Source of the DNA: Verrucomicrobiota bacterium
GTDB taxonomy: Bacteria > Verrucomicrobiota > Verrucomicrobiia > Chthoniobacterales > UBA10450
Direction: 5' to 3'
DNA length: 33,450 nt
Assembly: GCA_003218395.1 (NCBI GenBank)
Contig: QHNJ01000144.1
Coordinates: 1 to 33,450 of the forward strand
Part shown: in pieces, positions 26,941 through 33,450 of the stretch
Layout: each line of letters opens with the position of its first letter
How positions within the stretch are numbered: position 1 is the stretch's first letter
Program-made: the position numbers and the translations under genes
The notes under the pieces: generated by a model
Databases searched by the model: none
Seen by the model: only the letters and a program-made list of their open reading frames with translations
What the model was told of the DNA's origin: nothing

Positions 26941-26972
26941 ATCCGCCCGCCGGGATGAACCTGCGGGCGGAT
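26941..26972. repeat. perfect inverted repeat ATCCGCCCGC/GCGGGCGGAT
   Basis: 10-bp perfect arms with a 12-bp spacer. The degenerate copy at 25481-25512 lies 1.46 kb away on the same strand, with similar sequence continuing ~15 bp past the right arm. No T-tract follows, so it is not a simple terminator. It is likely a small dispersed repeat of the REP or miniature-element kind. Confidence 0.65.
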
Positions 26973-27214
26973 CGCAAAACTTACGCAGTGTTATCGCACC
27001 TTAAGCCACCAGGATGGTCGCCGGATCGCTCCACGCCCCGGCGCCATTTGCCCCGACCGCGCGAATGCGAGCGCAACCGGCTCGGGGTTCGTCGGGACGC
27101 GAGGAGCCGTGCGACAACACGATTTCAAACGCGCAACCAGAGGATACTTAACGGTGTTGAATAATTGACTCCCCTATCTTGTCTAAGGTCTCGATGGAAA
27201 ATTGAGGGAAAATT

Positions 27215-28123
27215 ATGAAACGAATTCTGTTTTCAATATGGGTTGGAAGTCTCGGGCTGGCGCTTACCGCGTGGGGTCAGCAAATCAACAACACAACGCT
27301 TGACACAGCGAAGGCGCATCGAACGACATCAGATGTTCGGACGACAAGACCTGCAAACACCAGTGCGATGATGGGTGCGCACCGTTACACTTCGACCGCG
27401 CCATTTCGGCAGCGGACTTACATGACGCCGCGTACTAGTTCAAACGCGGTGGTCAATCAAAACGCCCGCATGCGCGCGTTTCGCGAGCGAAACTTCTCGA
27501 GTAATCAAGATTTTCGTGCGCGGAGCAACGTTGTCGTTGATCGCGACCGAAACGTCGCGATGAATCGGACAAGAAATTTCGATGTTAATCGCGATCGTAA
27601 CACTGCCGAGTTTCGTTCTCGCAACGGCTTAGCGATTAATCGCGATAGAAACTTCGCGGTCAATCGGACAACAAACTTCGACGTTAATCGTCGGCGCAAC
27701 GTGACGATCGATAATAACTTTCGGAGCGGCGCGTTTCGCGGCCAACAGTATGCGGCCTTTCGCAATTACCACACACAATGGCACGATCGCGGTTGGTGGA
27801 GGAGCCATTTCGATCGGATCGTCTTAGTGAACGGCGGCTGGTATTACTGGGATGCGGGCTACTGGTTCCCGGCATGGGGTTATGCCCCTTATGCTTATTA
27901 CCCATACGATGGCCCAATCTATGCCTACAATGGATTGGCTCCCGACCAAGTAATTGCCGATGTTCAGGCGCAGCTGCAGCGCGACGGTTATTACGATGGA
28001 CCGATCGATGGTATTCTTGGGCCGATGACCCAAGACGCCATCGCAGCCTTCCAGGCCGACAACGGCTTGGAGGTCACATCGACAATTGATGAGCCGACAC
28101 TTTCCACGCTCGGCATCTCGTAA
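27215..28123 (+). CDS. secreted octapeptide-repeat protein with C-terminal peptidoglycan-binding domain
   Basis: 302 residues. The signal peptide ends near residue 21 (LGLALTAWG/QQ). Residues 109-166 form a run of about seven eight-residue units of the form NRxRNxxV (for example NRTRNFDV, NRDRNFAV, NRTTNFDV), very rich in Asn and Arg. Then comes a Tyr/Trp/Pro-rich linker (207-241). The C-terminal domain (243-300) is a PG_binding_1 fold: ADVQAQLQRDGYYDGPIDG, then TQDAIAAFQADNGL. It should bind the cell wall after export. The basic repeat could bind polyanions or form a beta-roll; that is inference. GAGGG 6 bp before the ATG and a strong terminator right after support a single-gene unit. Confidence 0.82.
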   Translation: MKRILFSIWVGSLGLALTAWGQQINNTTLDTAKAHRTTSDVRTTRPANTSAMMGAHRYTSTAPFRQRTYMTPRTSSNAVVNQNARMRAFRERNFSSNQDFRARSNVVVDRDRNVAMNRTRNFDVNRDRNTAEFRSRNGLAINRDRNFAVNRTTNFDVNRRRNVTIDNNFRSGAFRGQQYAAFRNYHTQWHDRGWWRSHFDRIVLVNGGWYYWDAGYWFPAWGYAPYAYYPYDGPIYAYNGLAPDQVIADVQAQLQRDGYYDGPIDGILGPMTQDAIAAFQADNGLEVTSTIDEPTLSTLGIS

Positions 28124-28143
28124 CTTATCGGGGCCATTTGGAG

Positions 28144-28178
28144 AGCCGCGTGATGTGTTCCATCGCGCGGCTTTTTTT
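28144..28178 (+). terminator. intrinsic terminator after the repeat-protein gene
   Basis: A 12-bp stem AGCCGCGTGATG/CATCGCGCGGCT (one G-T pair) with a 5-base loop TGTTC, followed by a run of seven T (28172-28178). It starts 21 bp after the stop at 28123. Confidence 0.9.
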
Positions 28179-28196
28179 CTGAGAAACAAAATTTAG

Positions 28197-28283
28197 TTAT
28201 GGCAGAGGCCGGCCGCTATCAGGACCGTTTCGCTGGCTGTCGCGCAGCCATTTCAGATTGTCGCCGAAATACAGCCGATTCAC
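28197..28283 (-). pseudogene. N-terminal remnant of an N4/N6 DNA methyltransferase (copy A)
   Basis: From the GTG at 28283 the sequence reads VNRLYFGDNLKWLRD and then unrelated residues to a TAA at 28197. The opening matches the conserved start of Mod-type adenine/cytosine DNA methyltransferases (NRLYFGDNLxWLR), which should continue into the DPPF catalytic motif. That motif is absent. A second remnant with the same opening is at 29577-29675. The assignment rests on ~15 residues. Confidence 0.4.
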
Positions 28284-28395
28284 TCTCGCGACAAAGTCAT
28301 TGTGGCTCGTACGAACACGAGCAAAAGAAAAGTCATCACGGGGCAAAACCAGTTCAACCGGCGCAAGCCATCAACCAATTCGGTAGCGGTACAGT

Positions 28396-28608
28396 TTAAA
28401 CGCCGGTTTTCCTGAACGTGACCCGAATGCCTGGGTCTAGGACTGTGGCAATCCAACCGTGGGTGGCTGCGAACGCGTGAATTTCCTTTTCGCGTTTCAG
28501 TTGATCTCGTTCGTCTCGCGGCCAAATAAGGGCCAAATCGTGTTCAAAAATCGTGCAAGACCGCCTGCTACGAAGGCGTTCTTCAATGCGTTTTTTGAGC
28601 GCGTCCAC
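28396..28608 (-). CDS. small hypothetical protein, basic
   Basis: 70 residues from a GTG start at 28608, not recognised. The N-terminal helix is strongly charged (DALKKRIEERLRSRRSC). CTIFEHDLALIWPRDERDQLK follows (split: CTIFEHDLALIWPRD, ERDQLKREKEIHAF), then HGWIATVLDPGIRVTF, which looks like a strand pair. The amino-acid pattern is protein-like and no gene lies opposite. It lies between the methyltransferase-domain remnant and the frameshifted methyltransferase, on the same strand. Confidence 0.5.
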   Translation of the reverse strand: MDALKKRIEERLRSRRSCTIFEHDLALIWPRDERDQLKREKEIHAFAATHGWIATVLDPGIRVTFRKTGV

Positions 28609-28691
28609 CGAACACCATTCTCGTCTTATTCCTCTAGAACACCAAGTAATTCGTCGATGTCGCGGGTTGACAGTAAGGGTCGTTCGATTCG

Positions 28692-29539
28692 CTATACGGC
28701 GGCTTTTCTGCCGCTAACAATTAATGCCTCTGCGGGGAAACTCATTGTTCCGCTCACAAAGTATCTCCGTGCTGCATCGGCAACAGCCTGCTTTATGGTT
28801 GGTAATTGAGCGGGCGCGAGTCCGGCCATTTTTTCTCGCAAGGTTCCAGACATTTCAGTCCGCAATTGCCAGAACTGATCAAATGAGATCGCCGCAGTAA
28901 TCTGAAAATTCAGCTGGCGTTCGATCACATTTTTAGCGTCAGCGTTTTCCAAGATTCCAGCCAGTTTACCACGAGCGGCAAAACGGAATGCATCTGGCGC
29001 ATCGGGATCCTCTCGCGGAACCTCCGCAAATCTGTCTATCACGTCTGTGACAGTCGAAAAGAAAGGATTAGCTTTTCTGGACCCCAGACGACAAACGAGA
29101 CATATCCGTCCTCGCGAATCACTCTCAGCGCCTCCCGCACCGCAGTGATGGGATCGACGAAAAACATTGCTGATAATCTGCCTACGGCCACATCAAATGT
29201 ACGGTTTGCGAACGGTAGGTCATCGCCAGAACATTGCTTGAAGTGGATGTTTGTCAGGCCCCGGCTGCCTGCTTCGGCCTGAGCAGTCTCCACCATAGCG
29301 GCTACAGGATCCGTGTACGTTAGTGATCCTGTTGGCCCGACAATGGATGAGATAGTGAGCGATGGCTCGCCGCTTCCGCCCCCGATATCGAGTACCTCCT
29401 GGCCGGTCCCGATCCGCGCTTCTTCGACTAGACCGGACGTTAGTGGCGCGAACATCTGTTCGATGAGCGCTCGATACTTGTCCCAATACCGCGCAGAGGT
29501 TTGCCACGCGTCCAGCACTTTCTGTTCCTCGGGAATCAT
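28692..29539 (-). pseudogene. class I SAM-dependent methyltransferase, disrupted by a one-base frameshift
   Basis: The first frame (from ATG 29539) has the AdoMet motif VLDIGGGSGEPSL, YTDPVAAMV and the UbiE-like stretch LPFANRTFDVAVGRLSAMFF. It then runs off after VVWGPEK to a stop at 29039. The continuation ANPFFSTVTDVIDRFAEVP and FRFAARGKL to FPAEALIVSGRKAAV is in the next frame, down to 28692. Together they give a normal ~280-residue Methyltransf_11/UbiE-like enzyme. The shift falls at the four-T run at 29073-29076 (AAAA in the gene sense), so a missing base, real or sequencing error, explains it. The substrate is unknown. Confidence 0.75.
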
Positions 29540-29565
29540 TCTGGTTCCACGGAAGCTGACCCGTT

Positions 29566-29675
29566 TCACTTCGGCGCTAGCGAGGCGACAATTTTTCGGA
29601 GCGCGGATGATTCCGAAGCGGATCGAACATTGGATCCAGCCACTCTAAATTGTCGCCGAAAAACACCCGGTTCAC
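29566..29675 (-). pseudogene. fused remnant: DNA methyltransferase start joined to a TPR/kinase-type C-terminus (copy B)
   Basis: From GTG 29675 it reads VNRVFFGDNLEWL, the same methyltransferase opening as copy A, then DPMFDPLRNHPR. The latter, with the next frame's KIVASLAPK and a TGA at 29566, is the usual C-terminal end of large TPR-containing signalling proteins (LRxDPRFxKIVASLAPK). A one-base shift separates the two halves of that tail. The methyltransferase part covers 29637-29675. Both assignments rest on short matches. Confidence 0.35.
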
Positions 29676-29784
29676 TCCTCTTTTTCGACCGGCACTGGGA
29701 CTTTGATGCAACGACCCGTACTGGCACGCTCCGGCGTAGCCGGATTGAGGAGCTCATCGGTGGCGAATTTCGAGTTTTTTCCGT

Positions 29785-30510
29785 TTGACAGGTGTTAAAT
29801 CGGCACTAGGCTCACTCGCCCTTTTTGTGATAAACGCCCTCATTCTCCTCCAGAATTACGTGGCCTTCGCCATGCTCAACCCCCTTGCCGGACCAGATCA
29901 TGAAGTCGCCGGATGGTTCCACGCGCATTTGACGCGCACATTTGTCAGCGTGCTGCGAGCGTTCACCGAGTTCGGTTCAAGCGAGTGGATCGGAATCGTT
30001 CTATTTTTCATGGTGCTCTATTTTGTGTGGAAAAAATATTGGCCTTCGCTGGTGACCCTCGTTGTGGCTGTACCGGGCGGGATGTTGCTCAACGAATGCG
30101 TGAAGATCGCCGTTCATCGACAACGTCCCTTTTTACACGGCTGGTTTGTCGATTGGTCGGGCTACAGTTTTGCCAGCGGTCACACGATTGGAGCAACGCT
30201 GCTTTACGGTCAGCTCGCTCTTTTTATCCTGCCGGCGATGAAAGCGCGGCATTGGCGGCGGCTGACGGTCGCTAGCGCGGCATTGCTGATCGCCTTGGTC
30301 GGATTCAGCCGCATCGCTTTGGGCGCGCATTTTTTGACCGATGTTCTCAGCGCGATCGTATTCGGAATTTTTTGGCTGGCGTTTTGCTTATTTGCCACCA
30401 AGCCAATGCGGCGACGCATGGTTCCAATTCCTGCCATACCCTTTATTCGCGAACCTGCCATGGTGCGCGTGGAATCGGCAGAAACACCCGCGCAGAGTTT
30501 ACTGAGCTAA
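29785..30510 (+). CDS. PAP2-family membrane phosphatase
   Basis: An integral membrane phosphatase of 241 residues. It probably dephosphorylates a lipid phosphate (undecaprenyl pyrophosphate, phosphatidate or lipid A) on the periplasmic face. The three PAP2 motifs are complete: K107-x6-RP (KIAVHRQRP), SGH (131-133) and S175R176-x5-H182-x3-D186 (SRIALGAHFLTDV). Six hydrophobic helices fit. The start is TTG at 29785 with a poor ribosome binding site; a GTG at 29827 would cut into the first helix. It precedes the HpnL-like gene by ~100 bp on the same strand. Confidence 0.9.
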   Translation: MTGVKSALGSLALFVINALILLQNYVAFAMLNPLAGPDHEVAGWFHAHLTRTFVSVLRAFTEFGSSEWIGIVLFFMVLYFVWKKYWPSLVTLVVAVPGGMLLNECVKIAVHRQRPFLHGWFVDWSGYSFASGHTIGATLLYGQLALFILPAMKARHWRRLTVASAALLIALVGFSRIALGAHFLTDVLSAIVFGIFWLAFCLFATKPMRRRMVPIPAIPFIREPAMVRVESAETPAQSLLS

Positions 30511-30614
30511 TCAGGAGCCGTCCAGCGCCAGGTCTTCCTGCGCGGGATGTACGCATTTCTCTTGAGCGATAGGCGCATCTTCTTGCGTCCGCTCGAATTG
30601 CTCTCGAACACGTG

Positions 30615-31625
30615 ATGAAAGGACCGGGAAAAATCCAAATAACAGTATGGTTGCTTGGTCTTGGTGGAGCCGCACTCTTTACCTTCCTGCTGATTCGCCA
30701 GGGTGCCTCGCAGGTAGGCATGGCGTTCGCTACCGCGCGCTGGGCCCTTGCTGCCGTGGTGATTTATCACTTCGTCGTTCCGGTCGTCCTCGATGCAACT
30801 GCTTGGTGGGTTCTTTTTCCAAAATCCGATCGGCTGCCTTTGCGTAAGCTGCTTTGGATGCGTTGGATCGGTGAGTCGGTCAGCACACTTGTCCCCTCCG
30901 CCGCGGTCGGCGGAGACATCGTCCGGGCGCGGTTGGCTTCGATCAATGGGACCTCGGTACCAGTCGCGGCGGGCACCGTGCTCGTGGACGTTACGCTGGG
31001 CGTTTTCACGCAGGCCGCATTCACCGTGCTTGGGCTGGCACTGCTTGTCGGTGTAACTGGACAGAGAAATTTCGTTCGTCCAACTTTGGTCGGAACGCTC
31101 GTCGGTGTTCTCGGTGTTGCGGGTTTCTACTTCGTGCAACGGCTGGGAATGTTCCGTTTCCTCGCTCGCGTCATAGCGCGCCTGGCGAATTCGCCGGAGT
31201 GGCATTCGCTGGTGCAGGGCGGCGAGACGCTCGATCAGACCGTTCGCATGCTTTACGCCCGGCGGCATGCACTAGTGATGTGTTGCGTGTGGACGACTAT
31301 TTCGCTGGTCGGTGGGTCCGGCGAAATTTGGATCGCACTTTATGCGCTCGATCTTCACGCGACATTCGTTAACGCGCTGATCTTGCAAAGTATGGTGTTG
31401 ACGATTCGCTCGGCGGCGTTTGCGGTTCCCGGAGGTTTGGGCGTGCAGGAAGGCGGTTATCTTTTCGTGGGCAACCTTCTCGGCATCCCCGGGGACGCGG
31501 CTTTCGCCCTATCGCTGATCGCAAGAGTGCGGGAACTAGCGCTCGGCATCCCGGGGCTCATTTCCTGGCAAGTGATTGAAGCGCGTCGCCTCTTGCGGAC
31601 TCGCTTGGCAGCGATGGTTCGATAA
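30615..31625 (+). CDS. HpnL-like / lysylphosphatidylglycerol-synthase-TM family membrane protein
   Basis: A polytopic membrane protein of 336 residues from ATG 30615 (GTG 30612 is equally possible). It belongs to the flippase-like domain family shared by MprF N-termini, AglD and HpnL. The signature AVPGGLGVQEGGYLFVGNLL and ALSLIARVRELALGIPGL near the C-terminus are close to HpnL proteins of hopanoid clusters. Members probably move or modify polar lipids. No hopanoid gene is visible here, so the HpnL role is not implied. The 3' end overlaps the convergent kinase-like gene by 169 bp. Confidence 0.85.
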   Translation: MKGPGKIQITVWLLGLGGAALFTFLLIRQGASQVGMAFATARWALAAVVIYHFVVPVVLDATAWWVLFPKSDRLPLRKLLWMRWIGESVSTLVPSAAVGGDIVRARLASINGTSVPVAAGTVLVDVTLGVFTQAAFTVLGLALLVGVTGQRNFVRPTLVGTLVGVLGVAGFYFVQRLGMFRFLARVIARLANSPEWHSLVQGGETLDQTVRMLYARRHALVMCCVWTTISLVGGSGEIWIALYALDLHATFVNALILQSMVLTIRSAAFAVPGGLGVQEGGYLFVGNLLGIPGDAAFALSLIARVRELALGIPGLISWQVIEARRLLRTRLAAMVR

Positions 31626-32446
31626 CGCCCCAGATTGGCGATTATGTCTCGGAGCTTCGCCAGACGCCGTTTTACTTTCGCCTGGTTAGCGAAGCTTGTG
31701 CGGACGCCCCACCAGATCCAAGCCATGCCGTTGGGAAGCGCCAGTTGATCTTCCAACGCGGCAATCACACGCTGATTTCCGTAGGCGTTCAGAAAATAAA
31801 GCGCGAAAGGCAGCCATTGCCGGCTGGGAACGATTGCCAGGATGTCGAGCAAGAAAACGAGCAAATCGTCGGCATGTCGCGATTTGGCCGGAAGCGATTT
31901 CTCGTGCCCCAGTTCGAAGTCAATCAGCCGCGCACGGCCAGTCTTCTCGTTATAGATAACATTGCTCATGGTCGCATCGCCGTGAGACCACGGGCCGGCA
32001 AATTCATCGCTCCAGAATTGATGAGTCCGGTCAAACTCGCGCCCGGCTGCTTGCAGCATCTGCCGAGTCAGTGTGCCACGGTTGATGTGTTCCCAAAGGC
32101 TCTCCCCCGGCAACTTGTCGAAGCAAACGGTCTTTGCTCCCGAAGCAAAAACACGAAACCGATCGCCGTTAAGCATTTTGAAACACTCCACTTCCCAGCG
32201 CTTCCAGTCTTCGGTCTTGCTCCAAAAACGGATCGGTATGCCTGATATGCGAAAGTACAAATTGGCTAAATCAGCCAGTTGTTCGCCATAGATGTTGCGG
32301 TGCTTAATCACCATTTGCCGCCCACGACGGACCGTCTCGGAGGTCGAACTGATCTTTAAAGAATCGACGAACGTCGCTGCGGCGTTGGTCAGAGCTTGAG
32401 GTATAGGCAGCTCTGCCAAACTTGTCCCATTTTCCCGGATTGGCAT
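31457..32446 (-). CDS. APH/LPS-kinase-like phosphotransferase
   Basis: 329 residues with a protein-kinase-like fold of the aminoglycoside phosphotransferase/LPS kinase kind. The ATP lysine is likely K48 (QMVIKH). The catalytic loop is HGDATMSN (155-162) and the metal site is IDFE (D176). No signal or membrane segment is evident, so it probably acts at the inner face on a lipid or sugar. The last ~56 residues (Arg/Lys/Ser/Pro-rich) are read antisense through the conserved end of the HpnL-like gene. They are unlikely to be functional, so the real stop may have been lost. The neighbours suggest lipid or glycan modification. Confidence 0.72.
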   Translation of the reverse strand: MPIRENGTSLAELPIPQALTNAAATFVDSLKISSTSETVRRGRQMVIKHRNIYGEQLADLANLYFRISGIPIRFWSKTEDWKRWEVECFKMLNGDRFRVFASGAKTVCFDKLPGESLWEHINRGTLTRQMLQAAGREFDRTHQFWSDEFAGPWSHGDATMSNVIYNEKTGRARLIDFELGHEKSLPAKSRHADDLLVFLLDILAIVPSRQWLPFALYFLNAYGNQRVIAALEDQLALPNGMAWIWWGVRTSFANQAKVKRRLAKLRDIIANLGRYRTIAAKRVRKRRRASITCQEMSPGMPSASSRTLAISDRAKAASPGMPRRLPTKR

Positions 32447-32522
32447 TATCCCTCCCTATTCGACTTCATTGCTTCTGATGGCCGTATGGCGCGGTGGTGG
32501 CAGCGCGTCAGCGCAAAGGAAT

Positions 32523-33275
32523 TTACGATTCGGAGAGCGTGACTGTCTCACCGATACTAATGACCCGCAGTTCGGCCTTTACGTTGCGTTTTTTTAGTTC
32601 ACGATCGAACGCTTCCGGCGTGCCGGTAAGCACGGGAAATGTGGCGTAGTGCATTGGAACCACCGTTCGCGGTGCGACCAGCTTCACAGCTTCAGCCGCG
32701 CGTGCCGGTCCCATCGTAAAATGATCGCCAATGCAAACGAGCATAATGTCGATCTTGTTAAACCGCGACACCAGCGCCATGTCGGAAAACAAATCTGTGT
32801 CCCCCGTGTGGTAGATAGTTGGGCCGGCGCGAATCGTGATCACGAGACCTCCGGGTGAACCGCCGTAGCGCGCTCCCGATTCATCATCAACAGTAATGCC
32901 GGAGCCGTGATGCGCGCGGACGAAAAGCACCTTCACATCCCCATTAAGCAGAGTTAGTTCGCCGCCAAAGTGACCGATGGTTTCCGTTTCCGCCAACTCC
33001 GCGGGATAGCCGAGGGACTTCACCATCGCATCGCCCAGGTCGTACGTCGCTACGAGTTTGGCGCGCGTGCGCTTCGCGATTTCGACTGCATCACCGACAT
33101 GATCGGAATGTCCGTGCGTGATCAAGATCAATTCAACCCGCTTGAGCGCTGCGATTTCCTCCTTGCCTCTCTTGTAAACGGGATTCGTGAGCCAGGGATC
33201 GATAAGAAGAACATTACCGCTCGGCGTAACGATCTTAAAAGCCGATTGTCCATACCAGGTCAGTTGACTTTCCAT
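32523..33275 (-). CDS. UPF0173-type metal-dependent hydrolase (metallo-beta-lactamase fold)
   Basis: 250 residues, cytoplasmic. The metal motif is HGHSDH (54-59), followed by RAHHGSG, HTGDTD and PMHY in the usual order of the UPF0173/YtkL family. It starts MESQLTWYGQSAFKI, the classic N-terminus of this family (WxGHSAF-like). The family has an unknown physiological substrate; the fold hydrolyses phosphoesters or thioesters in relatives. It stands alone on the minus strand. The kinase-like gene ends its upstream leader 76 bp away on the same strand. Confidence 0.92.
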   Translation of the reverse strand: MESQLTWYGQSAFKIVTPSGNVLLIDPWLTNPVYKRGKEEIAALKRVELILITHGHSDHVGDAVEIAKRTRAKLVATYDLGDAMVKSLGYPAELAETETIGHFGGELTLLNGDVKVLFVRAHHGSGITVDDESGARYGGSPGGLVITIRAGPTIYHTGDTDLFSDMALVSRFNKIDIMLVCIGDHFTMGPARAAEAVKLVAPRTVVPMHYATFPVLTGTPEAFDRELKKRNVKAELRVISIGETVTLSES

Positions 33276-33450
33276 ACTTGTGATGAAACTGAAAAGATTT
33301 CACGGAGCAAGAGCAATGATAGGAATAACGATGGACAAATACAGATGACGAAGCCTGAACCTGAGACACGCCGGCGTCATTCGTTACTCTGTTACACCGA
33401 CTTGGCTTCAACGCTCCAGCGGTTTAACGCTTTATCGTGGCGGAGCTATT

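Larger units (their letters stand above)
26767..27214. other. 448-bp intergenic stretch
   Basis: No convincing gene on either strand. It holds a GCCTAA inverted repeat (26822-26839), the perfect copy of the ATCCGCCCGC inverted repeat (26941-26972), and the leader of the repeat-protein gene. A good ribosome binding site (GAGGG, 6 bp before the ATG) lies just before 27215. The 27040-27110 part is GC-rich without clear structure. Confidence 0.6.

Noticed and set aside
33345-33450. A plus-strand open frame starting MTKPEPETRRR and running off the window end
   Set aside because: Only 35 codons, no recognisable motif or ribosome binding site, and Arg-rich like many chance frames in this sequence.
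1-33450. CRISPR arrays, tRNA and rRNA genes
   Set aside because: No regularly spaced identical repeats and no cloverleaf or rRNA-like conserved segments were found by eye; a tRNAscan-SE and Infernal run would be decisive.

Overview
The window looks like a chromosomal contig from a soil Verrucomicrobiota of the Spartobacteria/Chthoniobacterales type ('Candidatus Udaeobacter'-like). This placement is an inference from protein style: ECF sigma factors paired with zinc-ribbon Ser/Thr kinases, a single-chain glycine decarboxylase, a PUR-domain mini-protein and a DUF6268-like outer membrane barrel. No rRNA or tRNA gene was seen to confirm it. Most of the window is ordinary core metabolism. The unusual parts are the first 4.5 kb and roughly 24-30 kb.

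Layout. (1) 1-528: the start of class II fructose-1,6-bisphosphatase (glpX), leaving the window on the minus strand. (2) 630-4409: two paralogous cassettes, each an ECF sigma factor plus a zinc-ribbon Ser/Thr kinase, arranged tail to tail as a ~3.8-kb imperfect inverted repeat. They meet exactly at an 8-bp perfect palindrome (2547-2554). Both kinases lose everything after the juxtamembrane segment and end in codons read from the antisense strand of the other copy. (3) 4567-9234: ileS with a broken C-terminus, lspA, and a CCA-adding enzyme/poly(A) polymerase. (4) 9274-13877: a divergent glycogen synthase, a PIG-V-like membrane glycosyltransferase and a UDP-galactopyranose-mutase-like flavoprotein. 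(5) 13878-21387, minus strand: gcvP, threonine ammonia-lyase, pyruvate phosphate dikinase and a PUR-domain protein. (6) 21591-25354: an MFS exporter, a nitrilase-superfamily amidase, an exported SCP2 domain protein and an outer membrane barrel. (7) 25355-29784: a loose, repeat-bearing stretch of small genes, gene remnants and a frameshifted methyltransferase, around a secreted octapeptide-repeat/peptidoglycan-binding protein. (8) 29785-33275: a PAP2 phosphatase, an HpnL-like membrane protein, an APH/LPS-kinase-like protein and a metallo-beta-lactamase-fold hydrolase.

How the genes fit together. glgA, ppdK, gcvP, ilvA and glpX serve central carbon, glycogen and amino-acid metabolism. ileS, the CCA enzyme and lspA serve translation and lipoprotein maturation. 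The glycosyltransferase/flavoprotein pair and the PAP2/HpnL-like/kinase group probably act on envelope lipids or glycans. The sigma-kinase cassettes would normally be membrane-sensing regulatory units, but as drawn here they lack their sensors.

Main points to check: the palindromic junction of the two cassettes (real rearrangement or chimeric assembly); the internal deletion in ileS, with a stop-start overlap before its zinc domain; a family of GTAG-hairpin-hairpin-CTAC intergenic repeats; the octapeptide-repeat secreted protein; and two N-terminal remnants of an N4/N6 DNA methyltransferase flanking a small accessory island.
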